The position numbers were made by a program, and so were the translations under genes. From JAICLL01 sp035252155 (GTDB lineage Bacteria; Planctomycetota; Planctomycetia; Pirellulales; JAICIG01), in assembly GCA_035252155.1 (NCBI GenBank), contig DATFDL010000006.1:1-22033 (forward strand): 22,033 nucleotides of DNA, given 5' to 3'. How positions within the stretch are numbered: position 1 is the stretch's first letter; each line of letters begins with the position of its first letter. This document shows, piece by piece, positions 13,528-20,662 of the stretch. The notes beneath the pieces are model-generated. The model saw nothing but the letters and a program-made list of their open reading frames with translations, was not told the origin of the DNA and did no database searches.

Positions 13528-14685
13528 ATGCGGGCTGAAAAGCACCCCATCCAGGTAGCCCACGTGGCCGGCCAACTCGACGTTGGTGGCATGGAGAAAC
13601 TGTTGGTGGAGTTTGCGCGGCACGCTGACCGCGAGCGGTTCTCGTTGACGTTCATCTCGTTGAGTTCGCGCGGACCGGTGGCAAAGCAAATCGAGGCGTG
13701 CGGCTGGCCGGTCGTCGCGCTCGATTGCGGCCCAGGACGGCGGGTGGGCGTCATCTTTCGGCTGGCGCGACTTTTCAGGCGATCGCGAATTGACGTGGTA
13801 CACACGCACAACTCGCGGTCTCTTCTTTATGGAGCGCCGGCCGCGCGCCTGGCGCGCATTGCCCGGGTGATCCATACGCGGCACGGCCAGCTTTATGGAG
13901 CAAGCCCCGCCGACACTCGCTCGTTTCGCTGGGCAAGTTGGTTTACCGATCAGGTCGTTTGCGTGTCGGACGACAGTGCTCGGCTCTCGCTCAGCGACGG
14001 GATCGCGCCGCGGCGGGTACGCACAATCGTCAATGGCGTCGATCCGGCGCGGTTCGCGTTTTTGGGTCCGGCCGATAGCTCGACGGTCGTGGCTGTCGGG
14101 CGTCTTTCGCCGGAGAAAGGTTTTGATACGCTCATCGAGGCTATCGCTCTGGCATCGGCGGAGTATCCGTTGTTGAGATTGGAGCTGGCGGGCGACGGGC
14201 CTTGCCTGCCAGAGCTCCGGCGACGTGCCGACCGATTGGGAATCAGCGATCGCGTGAGCTTTCTCGGCGAGGTGGCCGACGTGCCGGCGGTACTGGCCCG
14301 GGCGGCGTTGTTCGTGCTGCCTTCGCTGACCGAAGGCATTTCGCTTACCCTGCTCGAAGCGATGGCCCGCGGCCTGCCCGTAGTAGCGACGGCCGTGGGC
14401 GGAACGCCCGAAGTAGTCATCGATGGCGAAACGGGCCGCTTGGCGCCGCCCCGCGCGCCGGCCGAGTTGGCACGGATGATTGTCTCGACCTTAGGCGATC
14501 CAGACGGCAGCCGCCGGATGGGGCTAGCCGGTCGGCGTCGCGTCGAGACCTATTTCGACGTGCGGAAGATGGTCGCAAGTTACGAGCGGCTTTATCAGGC
14601 CGCCGGGGCGGACGGCCACACCGAAGCAATTTCTTTCGGATCATTCACCAGTCCACGTCAACCAGCCATAATTCCGGGAAAATAA
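13528..14685 (+). CDS. Glycosyltransferase family 4 (GT-B fold), exosortase-locus type
   Basis: 385 residues from the ATG at 13528. The frame stays open upstream to 13396, but that part runs through the palindromic repeat and is not expected to be coding. N-terminal domain: VAHVAGQLDVGGMEKLLVEF (the Gly-rich acceptor loop), then VVHTHNSRSLLYG. C-terminal donor domain: VAVGRLSPEKGFDTLIEA, LELAGDGPCLPEL and PSLTEGISLTLLEAMARGLPVVAT, with the EX7E pair Glu269/Glu277. The N-terminal pattern resembles sugar transferases described in exosortase (EpsH)-associated loci. It should be a retaining transferase adding one sugar from a nucleotide donor. The amidotransferase gene begins 2 nt after its stop. 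Confidence 0.93.
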   Translation: MRAEKHPIQVAHVAGQLDVGGMEKLLVEFARHADRERFSLTFISLSSRGPVAKQIEACGWPVVALDCGPGRRVGVIFRLARLFRRSRIDVVHTHNSRSLLYGAPAARLARIARVIHTRHGQLYGASPADTRSFRWASWFTDQVVCVSDDSARLSLSDGIAPRRVRTIVNGVDPARFAFLGPADSSTVVAVGRLSPEKGFDTLIEAIALASAEYPLLRLELAGDGPCLPELRRRADRLGISDRVSFLGEVADVPAVLARAALFVLPSLTEGISLTLLEAMARGLPVVATAVGGTPEVVIDGETGRLAPPRAPAELARMIVSTLGDPDGSRRMGLAGRRRVETYFDVRKMVASYERLYQAAGADGHTEAISFGSFTSPRQPAIIPGK

Positions 14686-14687
14686 TT

Positions 14688-16637
14688 ATGTGCGGAATCG
14701 CGGGGATCATCCGCTTCGACGGTCGGGCCGTCGATGAAGCGATCTTGTTGCGAATGCGCGAACGCATTGCTCACCGAGGCCCCGACGATGCGGGCACTTA
14801 CCTGGGCGCCGGCCTTGGTCTGGCCCACCGTCGGCTGAGCATTCTCGACCTATCCGACGCCGCCCATCAGCCGATGCGCGACGCCGCGAGCGGGGCCGTG
14901 CTTTGCTATAACGGCGAAGTCTATAACTATTCCGAGCTGCGCCGTCGCTTGGCTGAGGAGGGCTGCCAATTTCAGTCGACGGGCGACACCGAAGTGGTGC
15001 TGCGGGCATGTCGTGCTTGGGGAGTGCCGGCCGCGGCGCGGCTGATGGACGGCATGTTTGCCTTTGCCTATTGGGACCCGGCCGCGCAAGAGCTTTGGCT
15101 GGTCCGCGATCGGACCGGCATCAAGCCGCTCTATTATTATCGCTCGGACACGCGGTTGTTGTTCGCCTCGGAAATCAAGGCGCTGCTGGGCGAAGTCACG
15201 CCTGAACTCGACGAAACATCGCTGGTGGGCGTCTTGCTGGGAATACCGGGCGCCGATCCGCACACATTGTTCCACGGTGTCGAGTCGCTGGAGGCCGGAC
15301 ATGCGCTGAAGATCGATACGCGCGGAACCATCCAGTCGCACGAGTATTATTCACTCGCCGAGGCCGTCGATGCCAGCCTGTACCGCGAGCTGGCGCGCGC
15401 GTCCGACGCGCAGGTCGTCGCTGAGGTCGATCGGCTGGTGCATCGTTCGGTGAAACTGCATTTGGCGAGCGACGCGCCGGTGGCGGCGTTGTGCAGCGGC
15501 GGCCTCGACTCGAGCTTGATCGCGATTCTTTCGCATAGGTATCTGCCGCAGCTCCAGGCGTATCACGCCGACGTCGCCGGAAAGTTCAGTGAGCTTACCT
15601 GGGCCGAGCAGGTCGCCGACTACTGTCGTCTGCCCTTGCACGTGGCGCATCTTACGGCTGAAAACTATTTGCGCGACCTGCCGCGGGTGACCTACGCCAA
15701 TGAGTGTCCGGTCGCGTTTCATCCCAACACCGTGCCGTTCTACCAGGTTTGCCGGCTTTCGGCGGAACAAGGCATCAAGGTGCTGATGACAGGCGAGGGG
15801 GCCGATGAGCTGTTCGGCGGATATGCGGCTTTCCGCGCCGAGGATCGGCGGCGGCGATGGCAGGCGTGGCTGGAGCGCTGGGCCACGCGCCTGCCTGGCG
15901 TGGGTGGACGTGCCCAGCGGTTTGTCGAGCGGATGGCCGCCTCCACGGGCGGCGCCGATGGCCGGTCGTGGCCGGCCGCCGTGGCGACGCGCGGAAGATC
16001 CTTGGCGGTGATCGAGCGCGCTCGTGACGCTTATGCTTTTGTCAGCGACCCCGTCGAGCGCGAATTTCAGGTCGACCTCTTCAGCTACTTGCACGGCTAT
16101 CTGCAAACCATCTTGTGGCGTAACGATCGGATGGGTATGGCCGTCGGGCTCGAAAACCGCGTGCCGTACTTGGAGAATGATCTGATCGGATACGCACTGA
16201 ATCTTCCTCGCCGCTTTAAGCTGCGCGGCAAGATCGACAAGTGGGCGTTGCGGCGCGCCGCCGCCGGCCGGCTGCCAGGGTCGGTTGCTCGCCGGGCAAA
16301 GATGGGCTTTCCGATCGATCTCGGCAAGTTGCCGCAGTCTTCACCGAGCTTCTTCCGCGATGGTTTCTTGGAGCAATCGCTCGGTTGGGGGCGAAGCCAA
16401 CTTGAAAAGGTCGCCGGCGCGAACCCCGACAGCCGCTTTCGACTGCTCGCGGCGGAGGTTTGGGGACGGCTCTTTTTTATGAACAACGATGCCGACCTAC
16501 TTGCCGACGAGATCGCGAGCTCGGCAGGCGTCCGTGTCCAGGCAGCCGAGCGATCTCAAGCGGCGCCACCTCGCCCTACGCGGTCCAACCCGCTGGACCG
16601 CACCACGTCGCTCGGGGCCTTGGAGGCCGAGTCATGA
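14688..16637 (+). CDS. asnB: Glutamine-hydrolysing asparagine synthetase-like amidotransferase
   Basis: 649 residues. The start at 14688 is fixed because the class II glutaminase nucleophile Cys2 must follow Met (MCGIAG). Glutaminase domain: HRGPDD (29-34), HRRLSILDLS (47-56), YNGEVYN (74-80) and GDTEVV (99-104). Synthetase domain: PP-loop SGGLDSS (270-276) and TGEGADELFGGY (368-379). It uses glutamine-derived ammonia and ATP to convert a carboxylate to an amide. In glycan and exosortase loci, homologues are annotated as exosortase-associated amidotransferases, probably acting on a sugar acid or other carboxylate and not free aspartate; this is an inference. The C-terminal 35 residues are Ser/Ala/Pro-rich and atypical. 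It overlaps the PaaK-like gene by 4 nt (ATGA). Confidence 0.94.
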   Translation: MCGIAGIIRFDGRAVDEAILLRMRERIAHRGPDDAGTYLGAGLGLAHRRLSILDLSDAAHQPMRDAASGAVLCYNGEVYNYSELRRRLAEEGCQFQSTGDTEVVLRACRAWGVPAAARLMDGMFAFAYWDPAAQELWLVRDRTGIKPLYYYRSDTRLLFASEIKALLGEVTPELDETSLVGVLLGIPGADPHTLFHGVESLEAGHALKIDTRGTIQSHEYYSLAEAVDASLYRELARASDAQVVAEVDRLVHRSVKLHLASDAPVAALCSGGLDSSLIAILSHRYLPQLQAYHADVAGKFSELTWAEQVADYCRLPLHVAHLTAENYLRDLPRVTYANECPVAFHPNTVPFYQVCRLSAEQGIKVLMTGEGADELFGGYAAFRAEDRRRRWQAWLERWATRLPGVGGRAQRFVERMAASTGGADGRSWPAAVATRGRSLAVIERARDAYAFVSDPVEREFQVDLFSYLHGYLQTILWRNDRMGMAVGLENRVPYLENDLIGYALNLPRRFKLRGKIDKWALRRAAAGRLPGSVARRAKMGFPIDLGKLPQSSPSFFRDGFLEQSLGWGRSQLEKVAGANPDSRFRLLAAEVWGRLFFMNNDADLLADEIASSAGVRVQAAERSQAAPPRPTRSNPLDRTTSLGALEAES

Positions 16638-18016
16638 AGCGCAATCGGCTCCTGATTCGGCTCTATGACACCGTGATCAAGCGTCGCCGCACGTTTCGCT
16701 ATCTCAACGAGCTGGAACGGACGCAATGGCTGACACGGCCCGAAATCGAGCGCCTTCAGTTCCAGGCGCTGCGGCGGCTGCTCGATCATGCCTATGCTCA
16801 CTGCCCCTATTACCGTCGTTCGTGGGATGCGATCGGTCTGACGCCGAAATCACTCGATGGTCCTGCCGGTTTGGCGCGCTGGCCCGTGATCGACCGCGAG
16901 ACCATACGAATGGCTCGAACGGAAATGCGCGCCGGTGCACCGCGCATGCGGTTGCTGGCTAAGGCGACCGGCGGATCGAGCGGCGTGCCGTTGCGGTTCG
17001 ATTTGAATCTCGACAGCAACGACCGGCGGCTGGCGGCGTCGTACCGCGGCTACGAGTGGGCGGGCGCTGCTCCGGGCAGCAAGCTGCTGCTGCTGTGGGG
17101 CACGCTCGCCGCAGGCGTGCCGCTGCATCGCCGCTGGAAAGACTCGCTCTACAATCGGCTCTATCGCCGCGAAGTGCTGAATTGCTTCGAGTACGACGAC
17201 GACCGTGCGGCCGCGTTCGCGGCACGGCTGGCGCGGCTGCGGCCCGACGCGATCATTGCCTACACCGGTCCGATGTACGCCTGGGCGCGGGCGCTCGACG
17301 AGCAAGGCATCCGCCCCTACTCGCCCGGCTCGATTGTGGTGGGCGCCGAAAAGCTCCATGCATTTCAGCGCGAGTTGATCGAGCGGGTTTTCGGCGCGCC
17401 GGTGTTCGAGACGTACGGCTCGCGTGAGTTCATGCTGATTGCCGCGGAGTGCGATCGGCACGAGGGTTTGCACCTGACGATGGAACATCTGCTGGTCGAA
17501 GTGCTCGACGACGAGGGCCGCCCGACGCCCGATGGCGTGGAGGGCAACGTCGTGATTACCGATTTGTACAACTACGGCATGCCGTTCATTCGCTACGCGA
17601 ACGGAGACCGCGCCATCGCCGGCTGGGCCGAATGCGGTTGCGGCCGCGGCCTGCCGCTGCTCCGCAAGGTCGTCGGCCGGCGGCTCGACATCCTTTCGAC
17701 CCCCGACGGCCGGCGTATTCCTGGTGAGTTTTTCCCCCACTTGTTGAAAGAGTTTGCGGCCATCAAGCGCTACCAGGTAATTCAGGAACGGCCCGATGAG
17801 ATCGAGCTCCGCCTGGTAACGACCGGCGAGTGGTCTTCCGACGATCAACGGCGGTTGCACGAGCAAGTGCGCACCGTCACGGGGCCGGAGTTGACGATGA
17901 ACTATCGGCACGTCGGCGAAATCGCCCTCAGTGCATCGGGCAAATTGCAAGTGGTCGTCAATCGCTGTGCCCCGAGGCAGGCGAACGAGTGCGTGGAGCA
18001 ACCGATCGCAAGTTGA
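16634..18016 (+). CDS. PaaK/CapK-like adenylate-forming enzyme
   Basis: 460 residues from the ATG at 16634, overlapping the amidotransferase gene. Motifs of the phenylacetate-CoA ligase/CapK group of the ANL superfamily: TGGSSGVPLRF (112-122, phosphate-binding loop), YGSREF (261-266), YNYGMPFIRYANGD (312-325, the aspartate that binds ribose), CGCGRGLP (334-341) and VGRRLD (347-352), followed by a small C-terminal domain. True PaaK enzymes make acyl-CoA from aryl acids. CapK-like homologues in polysaccharide loci have poorly known roles, perhaps activating an acyl or amino-acid group for glycan decoration. Tight pairing with the amidotransferase suggests a shared pathway. The following glycosyltransferase begins 8 nt downstream with GTG. 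Confidence 0.88.
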   Translation: MKRNRLLIRLYDTVIKRRRTFRYLNELERTQWLTRPEIERLQFQALRRLLDHAYAHCPYYRRSWDAIGLTPKSLDGPAGLARWPVIDRETIRMARTEMRAGAPRMRLLAKATGGSSGVPLRFDLNLDSNDRRLAASYRGYEWAGAAPGSKLLLLWGTLAAGVPLHRRWKDSLYNRLYRREVLNCFEYDDDRAAAFAARLARLRPDAIIAYTGPMYAWARALDEQGIRPYSPGSIVVGAEKLHAFQRELIERVFGAPVFETYGSREFMLIAAECDRHEGLHLTMEHLLVEVLDDEGRPTPDGVEGNVVITDLYNYGMPFIRYANGDRAIAGWAECGCGRGLPLLRKVVGRRLDILSTPDGRRIPGEFFPHLLKEFAAIKRYQVIQERPDEIELRLVTTGEWSSDDQRRLHEQVRTVTGPELTMNYRHVGEIALSASGKLQVVVNRCAPRQANECVEQPIAS

Positions 18017-18024
18017 GCTAGGTC

Positions 18025-19281
18025 GTGCGGATTCTCGCTATCACCAACCTTTATCCTCGGCCGGCGCGGCCGCAGATCGCGTCGTTCAATCGGCAGCAAC
18101 TCGCGGCGCTGGCGGCCAGGCACGACGTGCGCGTCATCGCTCCGGTGGGCTGGCGCAACGCGATCGACGACCTGCTGAAGCACGGCGGCCGCTTGCGCCA
18201 TTACGTCAATGACGACGGCATCGCGGTCTCGCATCCAACGTTTTATTATCCCCCCGGATTTTGGCGCGGCCAGCATGGACGCTTTCTGGCCTGGAGCATT
18301 CGGGATTGCGTGAATCAGGCGATGGAAGAATTCAAGCCCGAAGTGCTGCTCGGCTGTTTCGCGTACCCCGACGGCTGGGCGGCCGTTCGCGTTGCCCGGC
18401 TGGCTGGGGTGCCGGTCGTGATTAAGGTACATGGCTCCGACGTACATCGGCTTCAACGAGATCGCTCGACTCGTCCACGGCTTGTTGAGGCACTCCGTGC
18501 GGCCGACCGGCTGGTGGCGGTGAGCGACGAGTTGGCAGAGCAGATCGCGACTTTAGGCGTGCCGCGAGCGAAGGTCGGCGTGGTTGCCAATGGCGTCGAT
18601 GGCAATCTGTTTTCACCGGGCGATCAGATGGCCGCCCGCGATCGGTTGGGTTTGCCTCGCCACGAGAAGGCGGTCCTTTTTGTCGGCCATTTGCTGCTGA
18701 GCAAGGGCGCCGGCGTGCTGCTGGAAGCCTGCCGGAGACTGCGCGATGGGGCGAAGGGGCGAGGAGGCGAAGGGGCGAGTGGGCCGGTGGGCGAGACGAA
18801 TACGTTGAGCTGCTACCTGGTTGGCAGCGGAGTCGACGAGCCGAGACTACGATCACTCGTCGGCCGCTATGGCCTCGCAGAATGCGTGAAGTTCATTGGA
18901 CCGCGCCCTCATGCGGAGTTGCCCGACTGGTATCGCGCGAGCAATGTGGTGGCGTTGCCCAGCTTTTCGGAGGGAATCCCCAACGTGCTGCGTGAGGCGC
19001 TCGTTTGTGGGCGGCCGTTCGTGGCGACGCGCGTCGGCGGTATTCCCGAAATTGCGCATCCGTCGTACAGCAAGCTAATCGAGCCGGGCGATGCGCCGGC
19101 GCTGGCCAATGCACTAGCTGAAATGTTAGCCGCACCGCCGCGGGTCGACTCGGCGCTGGTCCAAGCCTGTAATCCCACCTGGCGGGAATCCGCCGAACAA
19201 TTGGCCGAGGTGCTGGTTGACGCGGTACGGGGAGGCCACGCCTCCACCGCCGCCGTAGCCACGGCGCTTATGGCCGGATGA
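18025..19281 (+). CDS. Glycosyltransferase family 4 with an in-frame octamer-repeat insert
   Basis: 418 residues using the GTG at 18025. The translated RILAITNLYPRPARPQIASFNRQQL is the expected N-terminus, and no better ATG is nearby. N-terminal domain: VIKVHGSDVHRL. C-terminal domain: VLFVGHLLLSKGAGVLLEA, CYLVGSGVDEPRL and PSFSEGIPNVLREALVCGRPFVATRVGG, with the EX7E pair Glu316/Glu324. These are typical of retaining GT-B enzymes. Between LRDG and TLSCYLVG there is a Gly-rich stretch at about 241-256 encoded by six 8-nt direct repeats. In relatives this surface loop is usually short. Catalytic motifs are intact, so the enzyme may still work. The exact donor and acceptor are unknown. Confidence 0.92.
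   Translation: MRILAITNLYPRPARPQIASFNRQQLAALAARHDVRVIAPVGWRNAIDDLLKHGGRLRHYVNDDGIAVSHPTFYYPPGFWRGQHGRFLAWSIRDCVNQAMEEFKPEVLLGCFAYPDGWAAVRVARLAGVPVVIKVHGSDVHRLQRDRSTRPRLVEALRAADRLVAVSDELAEQIATLGVPRAKVGVVANGVDGNLFSPGDQMAARDRLGLPRHEKAVLFVGHLLLSKGAGVLLEACRRLRDGAKGRGGEGASGPVGETNTLSCYLVGSGVDEPRLRSLVGRYGLAECVKFIGPRPHAELPDWYRASNVVALPSFSEGIPNVLREALVCGRPFVATRVGGIPEIAHPSYSKLIEPGDAPALANALAEMLAAPPRVDSALVQACNPTWRESAEQLAEVLVDAVRGGHASTAAVATALMAG
18745..18792. repeat. Octanucleotide direct-repeat array inside a glycosyltransferase gene
   Basis: Six imperfect 8-nt units: GATGGGGC, GAAGGGGC, GAGGAGGC, GAAGGGGC, GAGTGGGC and CGGTGGGC. Together they are 48 nt, a multiple of three, so the frame is kept and 16 mostly Gly/Ala/Arg residues are encoded. 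The motif resembles the purine-rich GAGGGGCGAGGG run at about 5204-5214 before the sugar transferase gene. Confidence 0.88.
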
Positions 19282-19311
19282 ACGCGAACCCCTCAATCTG
19301 ACCCCTAACAG

Positions 19312-19328
19312 CCGGGCACAAGGCCCGG
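19312..19328. promoter_or_regulatory. Hairpin touching the ribosome-binding site of the next gene
   Basis: In the 55-bp gap 19282-19336, CCGGGC (19312-19317) pairs with GCCCGG (19323-19328) around a 5-nt ACAAG loop. The 3' arm shares two bases with GGAG (19327-19330), which sits 6 nt before the ATG at 19337 and is the clearest Shine-Dalgarno-like site in the window. It may modulate initiation or be a worn copy of a dispersed repeat. No T-run follows. Confidence 0.5.
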
Positions 19329-19336
19329 AGCTACTT

Positions 19337-20521
19337 ATGCGACAAACCACCGCGGCGACAACGATGCTAAAAGGCCGCGACATCGTCTGCCTGAGCCACG
19401 ATTGGACCGGCGACCCGCTCTCGCGCACGCACGTCATGCGGCTGCTGGCCCGTCACAACCGCGTGCTGTGGGTCAACTCGCTGGGCTATCGCGCGCCCAC
19501 CATCTCGAAGGCCGACGCCCGACGCGCGATGCGCAAACTCTTGGCGGCGGCCACCCCGCTGCGCGAGCCCGAGCCGAACATCTTTGTGCTCAATCCGCTC
19601 ATTATTCCCGCGCACGGTCGGCCTTGGATCCGGGCGTTCAACCAACGCTTTCTGGCCTTCCAGGTGCGGCGAGCCATGAGGCGCCTCCGCTTTCGCCGCC
19701 CAATCAACTGGACCTCGAACCCGGTGGCCGCCATTGTGGCGGGAAAACTAGGCGAAGAAACCGTCGTCTATCACTGCGTCGACGAAAACACGGCGTTCGC
19801 GGGTGTCGCGGCCGACGCGCTGGGCGATCTTGAGCGGCAATTGCTGCGGCGGTCCGACGCGGTCTTCGTTTCGGCCGAGCGGCTTTACGACTCGAAGGTC
19901 CAGCACAATCCGCGCACCTTTCTCGTGCGCCACGGCGTCGATTACGACCATTTCCGCCGAGCGCTCGACGCCGACACGGCCGTGCCCGAAGAGATCGCCC
20001 TACTGCCGCGGCCGGTCCTCGGCTTTTTCGGGCTGGTGGCCGATTGGGTCGACGTCGAGCTGATGGCCGAGATGGCCCGCCGTTTTTCGCAGGGTTCGCT
20101 GGTAGTGCTTGGCAAGGTGACGACCGATGTGTCGCGCCTCGCGGAGTTGCCGAACGTGCATTTGTTGGGGCGCAAGGCGTATGGCGACTTGCCGGCCTAC
20201 TGCAAGGGTTTTGACGTGGCCTTGATGCCGTTTCGCCTCAACGAGCTGACACTCAACGCCAATCCGCTCAAGGTGCGCGAATACCTGGCGGCTGGCCTGC
20301 CAGTCGTCTCGACGCCTATTCCTGAGGTTGAGGTGCTTGGGCAATGCCGCATTGCCGCCGACGCCGACGGCTTTGAGCGGGCGATTCGCGCAGCGCTCGC
20401 CGACCCAGGTCCCTCGGCCGAGCGGAGCGATGCCGTCCGCCACGAAAGCTGGCAGGCACGCTTGGACGAGATTGCCGAGCATCTGGCCGACGTCACGCGA
20501 CGCGAGGCGGTGAGTTGCTAA
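19337..20521 (+). CDS. Glycosyltransferase (GT-B fold, GT1/GT4-like, TuaH-like)
   Basis: 394 residues from the ATG at 19337, chosen for the GGAG at 19327-19330; the ATG at 19364 (MLKGRDIVCLSHDW) is an alternative. The N-terminal half has IVCLSHDWTGDPLSRTHVMRLLA, VLWVNSLGYRAP and VVYHCVDENTAFAG. The C-terminal half has PVLGFFGLVADWVDVELM, VHLLGRKAYGDLPAYCKGFDVALMPF and LTLNANPLKVREYLAAGLPVVSTPIPEV. This is the layout of glycosyltransferases similar to teichuronic-acid TuaH and exosortase-locus sugar transferases. The Pro-x-Lys-x-x-Glu-Tyr segment replaces the usual EX7E context, so this branch differs from the two other GT4 proteins here. Its substrate is unknown. Confidence 0.88.
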   Translation: MRQTTAATTMLKGRDIVCLSHDWTGDPLSRTHVMRLLARHNRVLWVNSLGYRAPTISKADARRAMRKLLAAATPLREPEPNIFVLNPLIIPAHGRPWIRAFNQRFLAFQVRRAMRRLRFRRPINWTSNPVAAIVAGKLGEETVVYHCVDENTAFAGVAADALGDLERQLLRRSDAVFVSAERLYDSKVQHNPRTFLVRHGVDYDHFRRALDADTAVPEEIALLPRPVLGFFGLVADWVDVELMAEMARRFSQGSLVVLGKVTTDVSRLAELPNVHLLGRKAYGDLPAYCKGFDVALMPFRLNELTLNANPLKVREYLAAGLPVVSTPIPEVEVLGQCRIAADADGFERAIRAALADPGPSAERSDAVRHESWQARLDEIAEHLADVTRREAVSC

Positions 20522-20662
20522 CCGTGGAAAAAACGCCTGTGGCGGCCTGTAGGGAACGGACTCCGTGCCGTTCCGTGCACTGCGATTCGGCCTCGCGCCG
20601 CCCCTCGCGGAACGGCACGAAGTCCGTTCCCCACAGATATTAAAGGGAAAGTTACCCGCACG
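20522..20662. other. 141-bp intergenic spacer with palindromic element
   Basis: The gap between the TuaH-like glycosyltransferase and the epimerase genes. Most of it is the palindromic repeat at 20549-20636. The remaining A/T-rich tail (TATTAAAGGGAAAG) could hold a weak ribosome-binding site about 14 nt before the ATG at 20663. No clear -35/-10 pair or terminator was seen. Confidence 0.7.
20549..20636. repeat. 88-bp palindromic dispersed element, copy B
   Basis: The second copy of the element at 13426, in the same orientation, with 81 of 88 identical positions. The arms (20547-20575 and 20608-20636, including the outer CTG/CAG) are inverted repeats with two mismatches in 29. The loop retains the ACTGCGATTCG and CGCGCCGCCCCTCG segments of copy A. 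It lies just upstream of a gene, as copy A does. Confidence 0.95.

Noticed and set aside
12876..13811. Minus-strand open frame across palindrome A, with peptides such as GNGLRAVP and GTARSPFPT
   Set aside because: The peptides are translations of the palindromic repeat, and similar ones appear at 20518-20769 over copy B. The rest is antisense to the EEP and GT4 genes. Not a gene.
14202..14687. N-terminal extension of the amidotransferase
   Set aside because: Class II amidotransferases need Cys at position 2. The MCGIAG start at 14688 fixes the true beginning.
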